DNA from: Sutcliffiella deserti
Lineage (GTDB): Bacteria; Bacillota; Bacilli; Bacillales; Bacillaceae_I
Length of the DNA: 64,000 nucleotides
Direction: 5' to 3'
Assembly: GCF_020037475.1 (NCBI RefSeq)
Contig: NZ_JAIQDB010000001.1
Location: forward strand, 558,001 to 622,000
The position numbers were made by a program, and so were the translations under genes. Of the stretch, positions 51,893 through 61,954 are shown in pieces. The number at the start of each line of letters is the position of its first letter. Position 1 is the first letter of the stretch. The notes below the pieces were generated by a model. It worked only from the letters and a program-made list of their open reading frames with translations. It was not told where the DNA came from and searched no databases.

Positions 51893-52205
51893 TTTTTTTA
51901 TTACAAAATTGTTCAGAACATTAAACCGAGCTAACTTTTTCTGGTACATCATCCTGCTCTATCCTTATACTTTTATTTATCTCCCCTGCCCCTTCACCCG
52001 ATAAATGGATAATAACACCTACTTTACGTCGAAGAGCTGTCCGGCAGTTCTCGATTTGCTATACGAGTGAAGTCAAAAATAATAGCTCTAGAACTTGATA
52101 TCTGCAAAGTACAGAAACTTATTCTTTCTTAATGGCAGTTTTCCCATAGATTGTTGCTATTGTTTAGTTTGTGTTAGCCTGTGGAGTTTTTAGGTTAACT
52201 TTAAA

Positions 52206-52342
52206 GGTAGATAAATTACAGGGTTTGTTAGATACATTTGGAAATTTGTTAGAAGGGTATTGAAAGTTGTTAGATGAATTTCATAAGTTGTTAGATGAAT
52301 TACAAAAATTGTTAGATGATAGACAAATATGTGTTAGATGAA
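52206..52342. repeat. 21-23-bp tandem repeats with heptad-like reading
   Basis: Five or six imperfect units each contain TTGTTAGATGAATT or a near form. In one plus-strand frame the units read LLDEFHK, LLDELQK, LLDDRQI, a leucine heptad, but a TGA interrupts the frame and no start or ribosome site is seen. The region lies in the gene-free stretch 51893-52824. Confidence 0.7.
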
Positions 52343-52534
52343 ACCACAAATCATATCAGATTAACTAAAAAATTTGCCCAGCTATCGAATTTTCACCCTA
52401 AATAAGCCTCTAACCTGAATATATTAGCTATAATCCTCATAATCACGAGCATTTTGACTTAAATGGGAAAAAAATAGACATCCGCCCCGATTAATCGGGG
52501 CAAACACCTATATAAAAAAACGTAATTTTCATTT

Positions 52535-52609
52535 TGCATCGATTGTTGCTTTTACGTAAGCGGGTCCCGCTCATTACAATCGTTGCTGTCGTGCTCTTTT
52601 TCTTTTAAA
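52535..52609 (+). repeat. Partial R1 repeat, left half
   Basis: ATTGTTGCTTTTACGTAAGC, CAATCGTTGCTGTCGTGCTC match the left half of the full R1 copies. A CCCCGATTAATCGGGG hairpin lies just before it at about 52485-52500. Confidence 0.65.
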
Positions 52610-52613
52610 TTAG

Positions 52614-52760
52614 GTTTTGTTAAACGCCGCTGTTGATTTCCGCAAAAGGCTACGTGTTTCACGGGGGTGCTGGAGCCTCCTCGACTAGCCTGCGTGGTCT
52701 CCAGCCTACCGCGGGCGAACACCGTAGTATACGTCTTTTGCTTCAATTATCAACTAACGA
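52614..52760 (+). repeat. R2 repeat
   Basis: AACGCCGCTGTTGATTTCCG, AAAAGGCTACGTG, GGTGCTGGAGCC and GGTCTCCAGCCTACCGCGG. It abuts the partial R1 copy. Small frames here are spurious. Confidence 0.7.
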
Positions 52761-52824
52761 AGTTCTGTTTTCATCAATCATCTACTACTATCCTCATATT
52801 AAAAGAAGATTTCATCGCTTTACT

Positions 52825-53949
52825 TTATTGTAATGCAGCTTCCACATTAATAACTCCATGACCGTAATTAAAGGCAGAACCTAAATTTGTAGCTGTATCG
52901 CGCAGTTTTTGTCTTACCTCTACATTTGATAAGCCAGGATTCTTTGCAAGGATCAACGCTGCTGCACCTGCTACATGAGGGGATGCCATGGATGTCCCAT
53001 TAAGGGATCCATATTGGTTTCCAGGCAATGTACTATTGATGTCTACCCCTGGAGCCATCACTTCTAATTGACTGCCAACACTAGAAAAGGAAGCACGATT
53101 GTTATTGGAATCTACTGCACCTACCGCGATGACAGAGTCATAACGTGCAGGATAGCCGATAGTATTGATTAGTCCAAAGAAGGACCCACTATTACCTGCG
53201 GCTGCCACGACAACAATTCCACTATTGTAGGCGTTATCGCTTGCTTGTTTTAGAGTCGTTGAACCCGTGCTCCCACCTAAACTCATATTGATAACATCCA
53301 TATCGTTATCAATCGCCCATTCGATTCCTTGAGCAATACCGCTTAATGTTCCGCTTCCACCACCGCTTAAAACTTTCACTGCATATAAATCAACATCATA
53401 GGAAACACCTAATACACCTAAGTTATTGTTAAGAGCTGCAATTGTTCCTGCAACATGTGTACCATGCCCGTTTCCATCTGAAAGTGCATCGGGCTCCTCT
53501 GCAACAAAGCTTGCTCCTCCTACAACATTTAAGTCCTCATGACTTGCATCAATTCCTGTGTCCAACACCGCCACCTTCACCCCAGAACCTGTAACATTTT
53601 GAGCGTGAGCGGTATCCGCTTTAATGTGAGGTATTCCGTAAGGGACTGTTTGAGCGTCAATATGATACTCGATGTCTTCTTCAATATAAGACACTAAAGG
53701 ATTTTTCTTTAATGCAGTTACTGCTGCTTCTGGCAAGGATACTTGAAGTACATTCATATGCTTAAATTGATGATTAACCGATCCCCCGAGAGTGGACACT
53801 ATTTTGTTGGTTTGTTTAGAAGCAGGACTTTTTAGACCAATAAGGTAATCTTTGAATAAAGGTTTGTTAGTTGCATTTGCCTCTCCAGGTGAAAAAGAAA
53901 ACGAGAGCACTAGTGCAATTGCTAATAAAACTGATAAAAACTTTTTCAT
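52825..53949 (-). CDS. Secreted subtilisin (S8 protease), copy 1
   Basis: The 374-residue precursor has a signal peptide (about 1-26, ending EANA), an I9 propeptide (about 32-98) and a mature enzyme starting near [14 protein letters not shown] at residue 99. The triad is Asp130 ([11 protein letters not shown]), His162 (NGHGTHVAG) and Ser320 ([12 protein letters not shown]), with the oxyanion Asn in AAAGNSGS. It resembles subtilisin Carlsberg. It degrades extracellular protein. Next to it lies a paralog with the same plan. No terminator was recognised at its end, where R2 repeats begin. Confidence 0.93.
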   Translation of the reverse strand: MKKFLSVLLAIALVLSFSFSPGEANATNKPLFKDYLIGLKSPASKQTNKIVSTLGGSVNHQFKHMNVLQVSLPEAAVTALKKNPLVSYIEEDIEYHIDAQTVPYGIPHIKADTAHAQNVTGSGVKVAVLDTGIDASHEDLNVVGGASFVAEEPDALSDGNGHGTHVAGTIAALNNNLGVLGVSYDVDLYAVKVLSGGGSGTLSGIAQGIEWAIDNDMDVINMSLGGSTGSTTLKQASDNAYNSGIVVVAAAGNSGSFFGLINTIGYPARYDSVIAVGAVDSNNNRASFSSVGSQLEVMAPGVDINSTLPGNQYGSLNGTSMASPHVAGAAALILAKNPGLSNVEVRQKLRDTATNLGSAFNYGHGVINVEAALQ

Positions 53950-53984
53950 TTTAGAATCAATCCTTTCTTTTTTTGGGGGCTGTG

Positions 53985-54085
53985 TTAAACGCTGCTATTG
54001 ATTTCCGAAATAGGCTACTCGTTCCATGGGGCGGTGCTGGAGCCTCTGCTACGAGGTCTCCAGCCTACCTTTTTGAAAGCGGAAA
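53985..54085 (+). repeat. R2 repeat between the two subtilisin genes
   Basis: AACGCTGCTATTGATTTCCG, GGGGCGGTGCTGGAGCCT and GGTCTCCAGCCTACC match the copy at 52614. Confidence 0.7.
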
Positions 54086-54142
54086 TTTAAACTCTATTAA
54101 GCTAATCTAACAAAGTTTAAAAAGCCGATAGGAAAGATAACC

Positions 54143-54181
54143 AAACACCCTACATGCCTAAAGACTGCAAGTGGGGTGTTT
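54143..54181 (-). terminator. Possible terminator
   Basis: AAACACCC / GGGTGTTT pair across a 23-base loop after the second subtilisin gene; the U-run is weak. Confidence 0.45.
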
Positions 54182-54195
54182 ATATCATTCTTGGA

Positions 54196-55335
54196 TTATT
54201 GCAAAGCCTTTTCTACATTAATGACACCACTACCGTAATAGAAGGAATCACCTAAGTATGTTGTTGTGTTTTTTAAGCGCTCACGAATTTGTACATTTGA
54301 TAAGCTAGGATATTTCGCTTTAATTAATGCTGCTGCTCCTGCAACATGAGGAGATGCCATTGATGTACCATTAAAAGACGAATAGGTATTACCAGGAGTT
54401 GTACTTAAAATACTTACACCTGGAGCCATTACTTCCAGCTCTCCACCTACACTAGAGAAAGATGCTCTATTGTTATTCGAATCAACAGCACCCACTGCTA
54501 TAACGGAACTGTACTTAGCAGGGTAACCAATAGTGTTTCTTTTTCCGCGTGAACCCGAATTTCCTGCAGCCGCAACTACCACAATTCCATTTGCATAAGC
54601 ATTATCACAAGCCTGTTGCAGCGCTGTTGAACCTGAGCTTCCGCCTAAACTCATATTAATAACATCCATGTTATTAGCAATGGACCATTCAATTCCTTGT
54701 GCGATTCCACTTAATGTACCACTGCCAGATTCACTTAATACTTTTACTGCATAAAGGTCTGCGTTGTAAGCAACCCCTAATACACCTGTTGTATTATTTA
54801 AGGCGGCTACCGTTCCAGCCACATGTGTTCCATGCCCATTACCATCGGTTAGAGCATTAGGTTCACCCGATACAAAACTAGCTCCCCCTTTTACATTTAA
54901 ATCAGAATGACTCGCATCAATTCCAGTATCCAAAATGGCTACCTTCACACCAGTTCCTGTAATATTTGAAGCATGGGCTTTGTCTGCCTTAATATGTGTT
55001 ACTCCCCATGGAGTAGTTTGAGCTGTAGCTTGGTAAACAAGGTTTTCTTCAACAAAAGCGATGTTGGGATTTTTCTTTAGTGCCTCTGCAGCTTTCTCTG
55101 GTAAGGTAACGTGCAGAACTTTCATATATTGAAATTCATGTTCGACATCGCCACCAGCAGCCGTAACCAGATTCTTGGAAGATGTTGCACTAGCTTTATT
55201 GTTAAAGCCGATTAAGTATTCCTTCTTTTCATTTGCACTAGATCCATACGCACCAGCTTCGGCAGAACCGAATGCTAATGTGAAAGCCATGATTGCTACA
55301 ATGATTACAGAAAAACCTTTTAACCACTTTTTCAA
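54196..55335 (-). CDS. Secreted subtilisin (S8 protease), copy 2
   Basis: The 379-residue precursor has a signal peptide (about 1-27), an I9 propeptide (about 38-104) and a mature part starting near [14 protein letters not shown] at 105. Triad Asp136, His168 and Ser325 are all in intact motifs. It is close to copy 1 over the whole mature region, so the pair arose by duplication. Start is TTG after AAAGGAGTGGAG. The mature enzyme shows Ser-Arg-Gly-Lys-Arg in the loop after AAAGNSGS, where copy 1 has a hydrophobic FFGLI, so their surface there differs. Confidence 0.93.
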   Translation of the reverse strand: MKKWLKGFSVIIVAIMAFTLAFGSAEAGAYGSSANEKKEYLIGFNNKASATSSKNLVTAAGGDVEHEFQYMKVLHVTLPEKAAEALKKNPNIAFVEENLVYQATAQTTPWGVTHIKADKAHASNITGTGVKVAILDTGIDASHSDLNVKGGASFVSGEPNALTDGNGHGTHVAGTVAALNNTTGVLGVAYNADLYAVKVLSESGSGTLSGIAQGIEWSIANNMDVINMSLGGSSGSTALQQACDNAYANGIVVVAAAGNSGSRGKRNTIGYPAKYSSVIAVGAVDSNNNRASFSSVGGELEVMAPGVSILSTTPGNTYSSFNGTSMASPHVAGAAALIKAKYPSLSNVQIRERLKNTTTYLGDSFYYGSGVINVEKALQ

Positions 55336-55554
55336 TAAACTCCACTCCTTTTGTTTTTTTATAATTCCTAATATTAAGAATTATTAACATAAGTCTACCA
55401 CTCACTTTATGAATTTTATATTGGGAAAGTTGGTTACGAATTGCGTGTTAAAAACTCAAATTATAGATGCGCTTTCCCAATAGAAAAAATTGTAATACTA
55501 TAATTTAAAAGAAATTTTTTCCGAGTAATACTATAAAAGTTTCGCCTTCAAAAA

Positions 55555-55579
55555 AGGAAGAGGGTTTCCCACTCTTCCT
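55555..55579 (-). terminator. Intrinsic terminator
   Basis: Stem AGGAAGAG / CTCTTCCT followed by TTTTTT on the minus strand, 12 bases after the SLH subtilase stop. Confidence 0.85.
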
Positions 55580-55590
55580 CCTGTAAAATT

Positions 55591-58044
55591 CTAATTAAAA
55601 AATGCGTGGTAGTATCTTGTAAATGCTACGGCAAAGTCGCCTCTTGTGACCGTTTCACCAGGTCCAAATTCCGCTTCTACTTTCGGTTTCAAATCGTATT
55701 TTCCCTGTGTAACAGAAAATTTCGCATTTAAGATATTCAAATCAAGGGCAACTTGAACATAACCTTTAAGCTCCTGAGGGATGCTCGCTTGATCCTTTAA
55801 TGTTATCCGCTCATCCTTGTAAGTAACTTTTACATCACCACTGTGTGCCATTGCTTCTTTTTCCAATCCTAGGCTTTGAACAAGGGAGTAAGCAAGTTCT
55901 GCTTTTGATACATCCCCTTTTGGAGAGAATTTTCCGGATGCCAATGGAAGCATCACGCCCCTAAACTGGTGTGACTGATCACGGAATGCTGCTCCTTTAG
56001 CTATTACTGCTTCAACAAAAGGGAACGCTTCTTCAGAAACATCCTCGAAACTTGCCTGGTTTGGTAGACTTTGGCGAATTTCTGCTCCCATTAATAAAGA
56101 TTTCGCAAGATCTAATCTGCTCAATTTAGAATCCGGTTTAAAGCGTCCATCTTTATTACCGTCAAATAAACGCTCTTGGATACCTAGCTGGATTGCCGCT
56201 TCTGCTGGGTGGCCACTTAAATCGTTCAGACCCGAAAATCCACTAATTTTTGTAAAGGCAAGAGATCCTTTTACGCTTTCCGGGAGGGAGATTCCAATTG
56301 GATTCAATGGGTCCCCTTTTAATCCGCGAATCTCTGCCTTCCACTGTCCTGGTATCGGATTATCCACCATAACTACCCGATCTGTATAAAGGGGAAACAA
56401 TAAACTTACTCCCGAGCTGTATTCTGTTCCATCGGGACCAACTAAAACAAGGTTTATTGGATTTCCTGTCAATTCAAGAAGACCTTTTCCATCAACCCTT
56501 GCTAGTAAGCTAGTCAAATCACTTTCTACTTGAAACTCATAGTAACCCTCTGTTAAAAGAGAACTGTTAATCTCAAAATCTTCTCTAGAAGTGGCTGTTT
56601 CAACGCTCGAGTTGAATGTTTGGTTCTTATTTAATGTGGAGCCATAGTTTTTATTTTGAAATGCTGCGTCCACTGCTGCATAAGCATTAACATAGCCAGC
56701 TCCTGCTTCCCACGCTTCGTATCCAGGCATATTTGTCGAAGTAGCCTGCAGTATGTTTTTCACATCGTCTGGTGACAAACTTTGATTTGCTTCAAGCATA
56801 AGTGCCACAATTCCTGCTACATGTGGAGTTGCCATGGAAGTACCACTCATTGTTGTATAGTATGGGAGGTGTGCTGTTTCAATAAGCTCCAAATCTTTTT
56901 CAGCTGAAAGTGCAGTTAATGGTGATACCACTTTCGTAGAAACAATGTCTACACCCGGTGCAGTTAAAGTCGGGCGGTCTTCCCATGTATACTCTTTTCC
57001 TTCCATTGTAAAAGTTCCACCGACACCTTTCGTTCCCCGTGAAGAAAAGTCAGCCAACGTTCCATCCTTTACACCCGCTGCAACCGAAATAACCCAAGGA
57101 GCTTTCGCATAAGGATTATGTGTATTTTCTGCAGGACCTTCATTACCAGCGGCAAATAAAACGACAATTCCTCGATCATATGCTTTTTTACTGGCAATAT
57201 TAATAGGGTGGTTTGGATCAAAATCTCCACTAGAGCCCCAAGAATTTGTTATAACTCGGATATCATATTCCTGCTGATGGGTTATGGCATAATCAAAGCC
57301 ACCAATTCCATCCAAAACAAAGAGTGCTCCCCCAGATCCATAGCCAATCAAGCTTGCTCCAGGAGCTGCTCCTTCGTATTTACCACTAGACATTGCACCA
57401 GTTCCTCCTACTGTTCCCGCTACATGCGTACCATGTCCCGAATTAGAATCAGTATTTGGAATGTTTTCGGTATAGGAAATCGGGACAATCCCAGTGATAC
57501 TTTGCAGGTTAGTAGAGCCTAATACATTTTGAACTAAATTGCGGCCTAATTCATGGTCTTTATGTGTACCATCTACACCACTATCGTTCACTACAACCCC
57601 TACCCCTTTACCAGAAACAGGTAGACCTTCATTCAATTTTCTAAACTCATTATCGGTACGCAGTTTAGTTACACCTGTAACATCAGTAGATTCTGCATTA
57701 TAGTATTCTACTTCTTCATTTAAATAAATGGATAAAACTTCAGGAGAGCTTTCTAAAGCTTCTATTTGCCTCTTTGTCGCAAGCACCCCTACTATGGGTA
57801 AAGAGTTCATGGTGACAGCTGAGGTAATACCCAATTCATTAAGAAGACCGAGCTGAACATCCGTTGGTTTTTCTTCCCCTTTAAAAGTGATGATAACTTG
57901 GGCAGTGCTAGTAGCATTCTCTAATTCAGACCAAACCTTCTCATTTACGACAGAAACAGTCGACTGTAGGGATTGGGCACCAACCACAGAAAACATCGAT
58001 AGGATCAGGGACATCGCACAGAAAATAGCAAACACTTTTTTCAT
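55591..58044 (-). CDS. Cell-wall-bound subtilase with SLH domains
   Basis: The 817-residue precursor has a signal peptide (about 1-23), an inhibitor-like prodomain (about 45-115) and an S8 domain (about 140-460) with Asp154 (VVNDSGVDGTH), His204 (SGHGTHVAG) and Ser403 (SGTSMATPHVAG). A beta-rich region (about 470-600) follows. Three SLH-like modules end it (about 610-817; the best is LNDLSGHPAEAAIQLG...DGNKDGRFKP), which bind pyruvylated wall polymer. It should therefore stay on the cell surface. It belongs to a subtilase type unlike copies 1 and 2. Confidence 0.9.
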   Translation of the reverse strand: MKKVFAIFCAMSLILSMFSVVGAQSLQSTVSVVNEKVWSELENATSTAQVIITFKGEEKPTDVQLGLLNELGITSAVTMNSLPIVGVLATKRQIEALESSPEVLSIYLNEEVEYYNAESTDVTGVTKLRTDNEFRKLNEGLPVSGKGVGVVVNDSGVDGTHKDHELGRNLVQNVLGSTNLQSITGIVPISYTENIPNTDSNSGHGTHVAGTVGGTGAMSSGKYEGAAPGASLIGYGSGGALFVLDGIGGFDYAITHQQEYDIRVITNSWGSSGDFDPNHPINIASKKAYDRGIVVLFAAGNEGPAENTHNPYAKAPWVISVAAGVKDGTLADFSSRGTKGVGGTFTMEGKEYTWEDRPTLTAPGVDIVSTKVVSPLTALSAEKDLELIETAHLPYYTTMSGTSMATPHVAGIVALMLEANQSLSPDDVKNILQATSTNMPGYEAWEAGAGYVNAYAAVDAAFQNKNYGSTLNKNQTFNSSVETATSREDFEINSSLLTEGYYEFQVESDLTSLLARVDGKGLLELTGNPINLVLVGPDGTEYSSGVSLLFPLYTDRVVMVDNPIPGQWKAEIRGLKGDPLNPIGISLPESVKGSLAFTKISGFSGLNDLSGHPAEAAIQLGIQERLFDGNKDGRFKPDSKLSRLDLAKSLLMGAEIRQSLPNQASFEDVSEEAFPFVEAVIAKGAAFRDQSHQFRGVMLPLASGKFSPKGDVSKAELAYSLVQSLGLEKEAMAHSGDVKVTYKDERITLKDQASIPQELKGYVQVALDLNILNAKFSVTQGKYDLKPKVEAEFGPGETVTRGDFAVAFTRYYHAFFN

Positions 58045-58171
58045 TTAGTAACCTCTTTCCGTTTTTTTATTTTCCTTTACATATAAGCACTATTAAACAC
58101 CACCGGCTCCAATCACCGGCAAGAAACAACTGGATACAACAAATCCTTTATTCACAAAATATAATAGTTTT

Positions 58172-59599
58172 TTAATAACTATAAGCTAGTTTTACAGCTT
58201 CATAGGCATTAACGTAGCCTGCTCCTACTTCCCAGTCTTCGTAGCCCTTCATTTCTGTAGCTGTATTTTGTAAAATCTCTTTTACTTCCATAGAATCGAG
58301 TTGTGGATTTACTTCCAAAAGTAACGCTATAATACCGGCAACATGTGGCGCTGCCATGGAAGTACCACTAAACGTTGTATAATATGGAAGGTGTGCCGGA
58401 GATATAAATTCTAAATCCTTCTGCGTACTTAATGCTGAAAGAGGGGAGAAAACTCTTGTCGATATAATATCCACTCCCGGTGCCGTTATGGTGGGACTGT
58501 CCTGCCAGGTGAAAGTAGCACCATCTACCTCCACACTTCCTCCCTTCCCTTTCACTCCTCTGGAAGAAAAGTCTGCTAAATCTCCTTCTTTTGACCCTGC
58601 TGCTACTGTAACAACCCAAGGTGCTTTTTTATAGTTACCTGAAATGGTTGCTTCTGCTGAACCCGAGTTACCCGCTGAAAATACAGTTATAATACCGCGG
58701 TCATAAAGCTTTTTTGTTGCGATATTAATTGGATCGTTCGGATCAAAGTCTGTACCTGCATCACTTGTAGCTCCCCAGGAATTCGTGATAATGCGAATGT
58801 TATATTCTTGCTGATGTGTTAAGGCGTAATCAAAGCCACCAATAGTATCAAGCATGGCAACAACTGCTCCTGATCCGTACCCGATTAAGTTAGCACCTGG
58901 AGCTACACCTTCATACTTCCCTCCAGACATTGCACCTGTGCCACCGACTGTTCCTGCAACATGTGTTCCATGTCCTGAATCACTATCCGTGTTTGGTACA
59001 TTTTCTAAGTAAGTAATAGGCAAGATTCCAGTTAATGCATTTAAGTTAGAGCTGGCAAATACGTTTTGGATTAAATTTCGCCCCAGTTTAATATCGTTAT
59101 GAGTTCCATCCACTCCACTATCATTAATTACCACACCAATTCCTTTTCCACTTATCGGAAAGCCGCCATTTTTAGAACGTAGGTTTTCATCCGTCCTTAC
59201 TCTGTCAACTCCTGTAATAGAGGTAGATCCTTCGTTTTCATATTGAAGTTTTTGATTATAATAAACGGAGACTACACTCTCCATCTCTAAGAGTTGCTCC
59301 ACCTGTTGTTTCGTAGCTAATGCACCAACAATTGGTAAGCTCTGAAAGGTAATAGCTTTATTAATTCCGATGGCCTTTAGAAGATTGACTTCCGCTTCCT
59401 CTACACCACCATCATGGTCAAATGTGATAATAACCTCCACAGGTCCGTTTACAGCTTGAAGAACATTTTCCAAAACCTTATCCAGTAATGCAGTTTTACT
59501 AGTTGCAGCTGTTGTTTTGTAATTTTGAACCCCTAAAGATGAAAGGAGCATGCTGAAAAGAAGAACCCCCACAAATAATAATGAAACCTTTTTTCTCAT
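58172..59599 (-). CDS. Secreted subtilase, SLH-less paralog of the previous gene
   Basis: The 475-residue precursor has a signal peptide, a prodomain and an S8 domain with [18 protein letters not shown] and SGTSMAAPHVAG, each as in the 55591 protein. The two share long stretches (TGVDRVRTDE / TGVTKLRTDN, YYTTxSGTSMA). This protein stops right after the catalytic domain (GYVNAYEAVKLAYSY), so it lacks the beta-rich and SLH parts and should be released. ATG at 59599 follows AAAGGGGAAA; the frame runs 19 codons further without a site. Confidence 0.9.
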   Translation of the reverse strand: MRKKVSLLFVGVLLFSMLLSSLGVQNYKTTAATSKTALLDKVLENVLQAVNGPVEVIITFDHDGGVEEAEVNLLKAIGINKAITFQSLPIVGALATKQQVEQLLEMESVVSVYYNQKLQYENEGSTSITGVDRVRTDENLRSKNGGFPISGKGIGVVINDSGVDGTHNDIKLGRNLIQNVFASSNLNALTGILPITYLENVPNTDSDSGHGTHVAGTVGGTGAMSGGKYEGVAPGANLIGYGSGAVVAMLDTIGGFDYALTHQQEYNIRIITNSWGATSDAGTDFDPNDPINIATKKLYDRGIITVFSAGNSGSAEATISGNYKKAPWVVTVAAGSKEGDLADFSSRGVKGKGGSVEVDGATFTWQDSPTITAPGVDIISTRVFSPLSALSTQKDLEFISPAHLPYYTTFSGTSMAAPHVAGIIALLLEVNPQLDSMEVKEILQNTATEMKGYEDWEVGAGYVNAYEAVKLAYSY

Positions 59600-59807
59600 A
59601 AAATTTCCCCTTTCTAAAATTTTTGAATAGTAAGTTAACTTACTATATCTTCTCATACCCTTTAAGCTCTACCAATTAGTCATACGTTATAAAAAACAGA
59701 GTATATGTACTATCCTTGTTACTACTTTGGTAGTAGAAAATGAAAAAATTTGCGAGTGACCAACCATAAAGAGATATTTATCCTCCTAGAATAGTTAAAA
59801 AAAAACA

Positions 59808-59828
59808 CCGAAGAGAAGTTCTCTTCGG
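59808..59828 (-). terminator. Intrinsic terminator
   Basis: Stem CCGAAGAGA / TCTCTTCGG with U residues following on the minus strand. Confidence 0.8.
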
Positions 59829-59842
59829 CATTCTTTTATATC

Positions 59843-61213
59843 CTATAGATTTCCTAACGACTGAATCCACTTGAAAATCCCTAGTGACTGAATAAACACA
59901 ATTAAAATTGCGACTGGAATAAGGTATCTTATAAGATAGTACCAAACTTGGAAAACACTTTTTTTCAGAGTGGATCCTTGGAAAAATTCATCCTGTAAAA
60001 TATTTTTCGGTATTCGGTAGCCAACAAAGATGGATATCATAAATGCACCTAGCGGTAAGGCGATATTGCTGACTAAAAAATCCGCCATATCAAAAATTCC
60101 CAAATCCGCAATTCTGATGTTCGATAGTACACCAAATGATAAGGCAGACGGGATACCCAGAAGGAAAATGATTAATCCGGTAATCCAAGCCGTTTTCCTT
60201 CTTTTCCCTTGATTATCCTTTACTATAACAGCCACGATGATTTCAAGGATAGAAAATGCGGAGGTGAGTGTCGCAAATAGTAAGAGAATTAAAAACATCG
60301 CTAAAAAAATCGTACCAAATGGCAATTGATCAAAGACAGCTGGAAGAATAACAAACACAAGCCCCGGTCCTTCATCCGGTTGTAATCCCAATGCAAAAAC
60401 CGCAGGAAAAATTACAAGTCCCGATAAAAGGGAAATTAATATGTTTAACCCTACTACTGACCCTGCAGATTTTACTAAGTTTTCCCCTTTGGAGAGATAG
60501 GAGCTATAAGTGACCATAATGGATATTCCGACACTTAAAGAGAACAAAGCTTGTCCCAAGGCCATTAAGAAAGTGTTAGGAGTGATGAGTGAAAAGTTCG
60601 GCTGAAGAAAAAAGCGAACTCCTTCGGCAGCTCCTTCCAAAGTTATCGACCGAGCTAAAAGGATCATAAATATGATAAATAATAATGGCATTAAAATCTT
60701 ACTAGCTTTTTCGATTCCACTTTGAACTCCTGCTTGGACTACATAGACAGTAATTAACAGGAAAATAAACTGTGCGAGAAGAATCTGGTAAGGACTGGAG
60801 ATTGTCTGTCCAAATAGCTCGCCATATTCTTCTAAAGATAAATGGGCGAGTCCACCTATAAAGCTTTTTCCAAGGTAGGCCACAATCCATCCTCCGACAA
60901 CGCTATAAAAGGACAAAAGGATAAAAGATGCCACTACACCTAAAACCCCTATGTAATGCCACTTCGAATTTTTCGCAAGAACTTTATAGGAAGTAATAGC
61001 ATCCTTCTGGGTAGACCTCCCTATAATAAACTCCGCTAAGATCATTGGCGCTCCAATGAGCAAAGTAAATAAGATAAAAAGAAGCAAAAATATGCCGCCT
61101 CCGTTGGTCCCAGCCATATAAGGGAATTTCCAAATAGCTCCAAGACCGATTGCAGAACCTGCTGCTGCTAAAATAAAACCAAGTTTTGATGTCCATTGCT
61201 CATGCTGTTTCAT
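59843..61213 (-). CDS. Sodium-dependent transporter, NSS/SNF family
   Basis: The 456-residue protein has about eleven helices and the NSS signatures [30 protein letters not shown] at helix 1 (sodium and substrate site) and [12 protein letters not shown] in helix 3. [15 protein letters not shown] marks helix 6-7. It imports an amino acid or related solute with sodium, which fits a salt- or alkali-tolerant Bacillus. It follows the response regulator gene by 102 bases with an own start. Confidence 0.9.
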   Translation of the reverse strand: MKQHEQWTSKLGFILAAAGSAIGLGAIWKFPYMAGTNGGGIFLLLFILFTLLIGAPMILAEFIIGRSTQKDAITSYKVLAKNSKWHYIGVLGVVASFILLSFYSVVGGWIVAYLGKSFIGGLAHLSLEEYGELFGQTISSPYQILLAQFIFLLITVYVVQAGVQSGIEKASKILMPLLFIIFMILLARSITLEGAAEGVRFFLQPNFSLITPNTFLMALGQALFSLSVGISIMVTYSSYLSKGENLVKSAGSVVGLNILISLLSGLVIFPAVFALGLQPDEGPGLVFVILPAVFDQLPFGTIFLAMFLILLLFATLTSAFSILEIIVAVIVKDNQGKRRKTAWITGLIIFLLGIPSALSFGVLSNIRIADLGIFDMADFLVSNIALPLGAFMISIFVGYRIPKNILQDEFFQGSTLKKSVFQVWYYLIRYLIPVAILIVFIQSLGIFKWIQSLGNL

Positions 61214-61315
61214 TTTTAAATGCTCCTATTCCAAAGATTAATCTCCTATATTACTATCGATTATATATTTTGTATAGGGAATATTCTGTAAATCGCATGT
61301 TAATGAAATTCGAAT

Positions 61316-61954
61316 CTATGGGAGAGGCACCAGCCTATTTTGAACCGCATAGATAACCACCTGCGATCGACTTTTTACGTCTAGCTTCTTAAAAATTTTA
61401 CTAACATGGATTTTAACGGTTTTATCACTTATAAAGAGTCGCTGAGCTATTTCTTTATTGGATAGTCCTTCTACGAGGCAGATTAATACTTCTTTCTCCC
61501 TTTCCGTTAGGGAGGATTCTTCTTTGATTTGCGATTCTTGCTGATGATAGCTTATTAATTTTTTCGTCATAGCAGGATGGATGATTGATTCTCCTCTGAA
61601 AACCGTCCTTATTGCGTCAATCACGTGTTCTGAAGGGGAATCCTTCAGCAAATATCCATCTGCGCCTTCTTTTAAAGCAGTCATAAAATATTCATCATGC
61701 TTATACATGGTAAGAATTAGAACCTTGATGTCCGGATGTTCATTTTTAACTATTTTAGTAAGTTCAATTCCATTTTGTTCCGGCATGTTAATATCCATTA
61801 CAATAACATCTGGAATAGTATTCCCTAAGAGGGCAAGCATTTCCTTCCCACCTGTTGCTTCTCCAATAACGTCCATATCATCTTCTAAAGAGACAATGGA
61901 TTTTAAACCATCTCTCAGGATAGCATGGTCGTCGACAAGCATCACATTAATCAT
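61316..61954 (-). CDS. NarL/LuxR-type response regulator
   Basis: The 212-residue protein has a receiver (DDHAILRD, phospho-Asp in VIVMDINMPEQ, Lys in LLKDSPSE) and a LuxR-type helix-turn-helix (SLTEREKEVLICLVEGLSNKEIAQRLFISDKTVKIHVSKIF). It overlaps the kinase gene by eight bases, so the pair is translationally coupled. Its targets cannot be told; the adjacent symporter and subtilases are candidates. Confidence 0.93.
   Translation of the reverse strand: MINVMLVDDHAILRDGLKSIVSLEDDMDVIGEATGGKEMLALLGNTIPDVIVMDINMPEQNGIELTKIVKNEHPDIKVLILTMYKHDEYFMTALKEGADGYLLKDSPSEHVIDAIRTVFRGESIIHPAMTKKLISYHQQESQIKEESSLTEREKEVLICLVEGLSNKEIAQRLFISDKTVKIHVSKIFKKLDVKSRSQVVIYAVQNRLVPLP

Noticed and set aside
52206..52342. 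CRISPR array
   Set aside because: The units are directly adjacent and imperfect, with no unique spacers of constant length and no cas genes nearby.
52552..52861. Three short frames near the subtilisin gene
   Set aside because: They fall in R1 and R2 repeats and have no ribosome sites.
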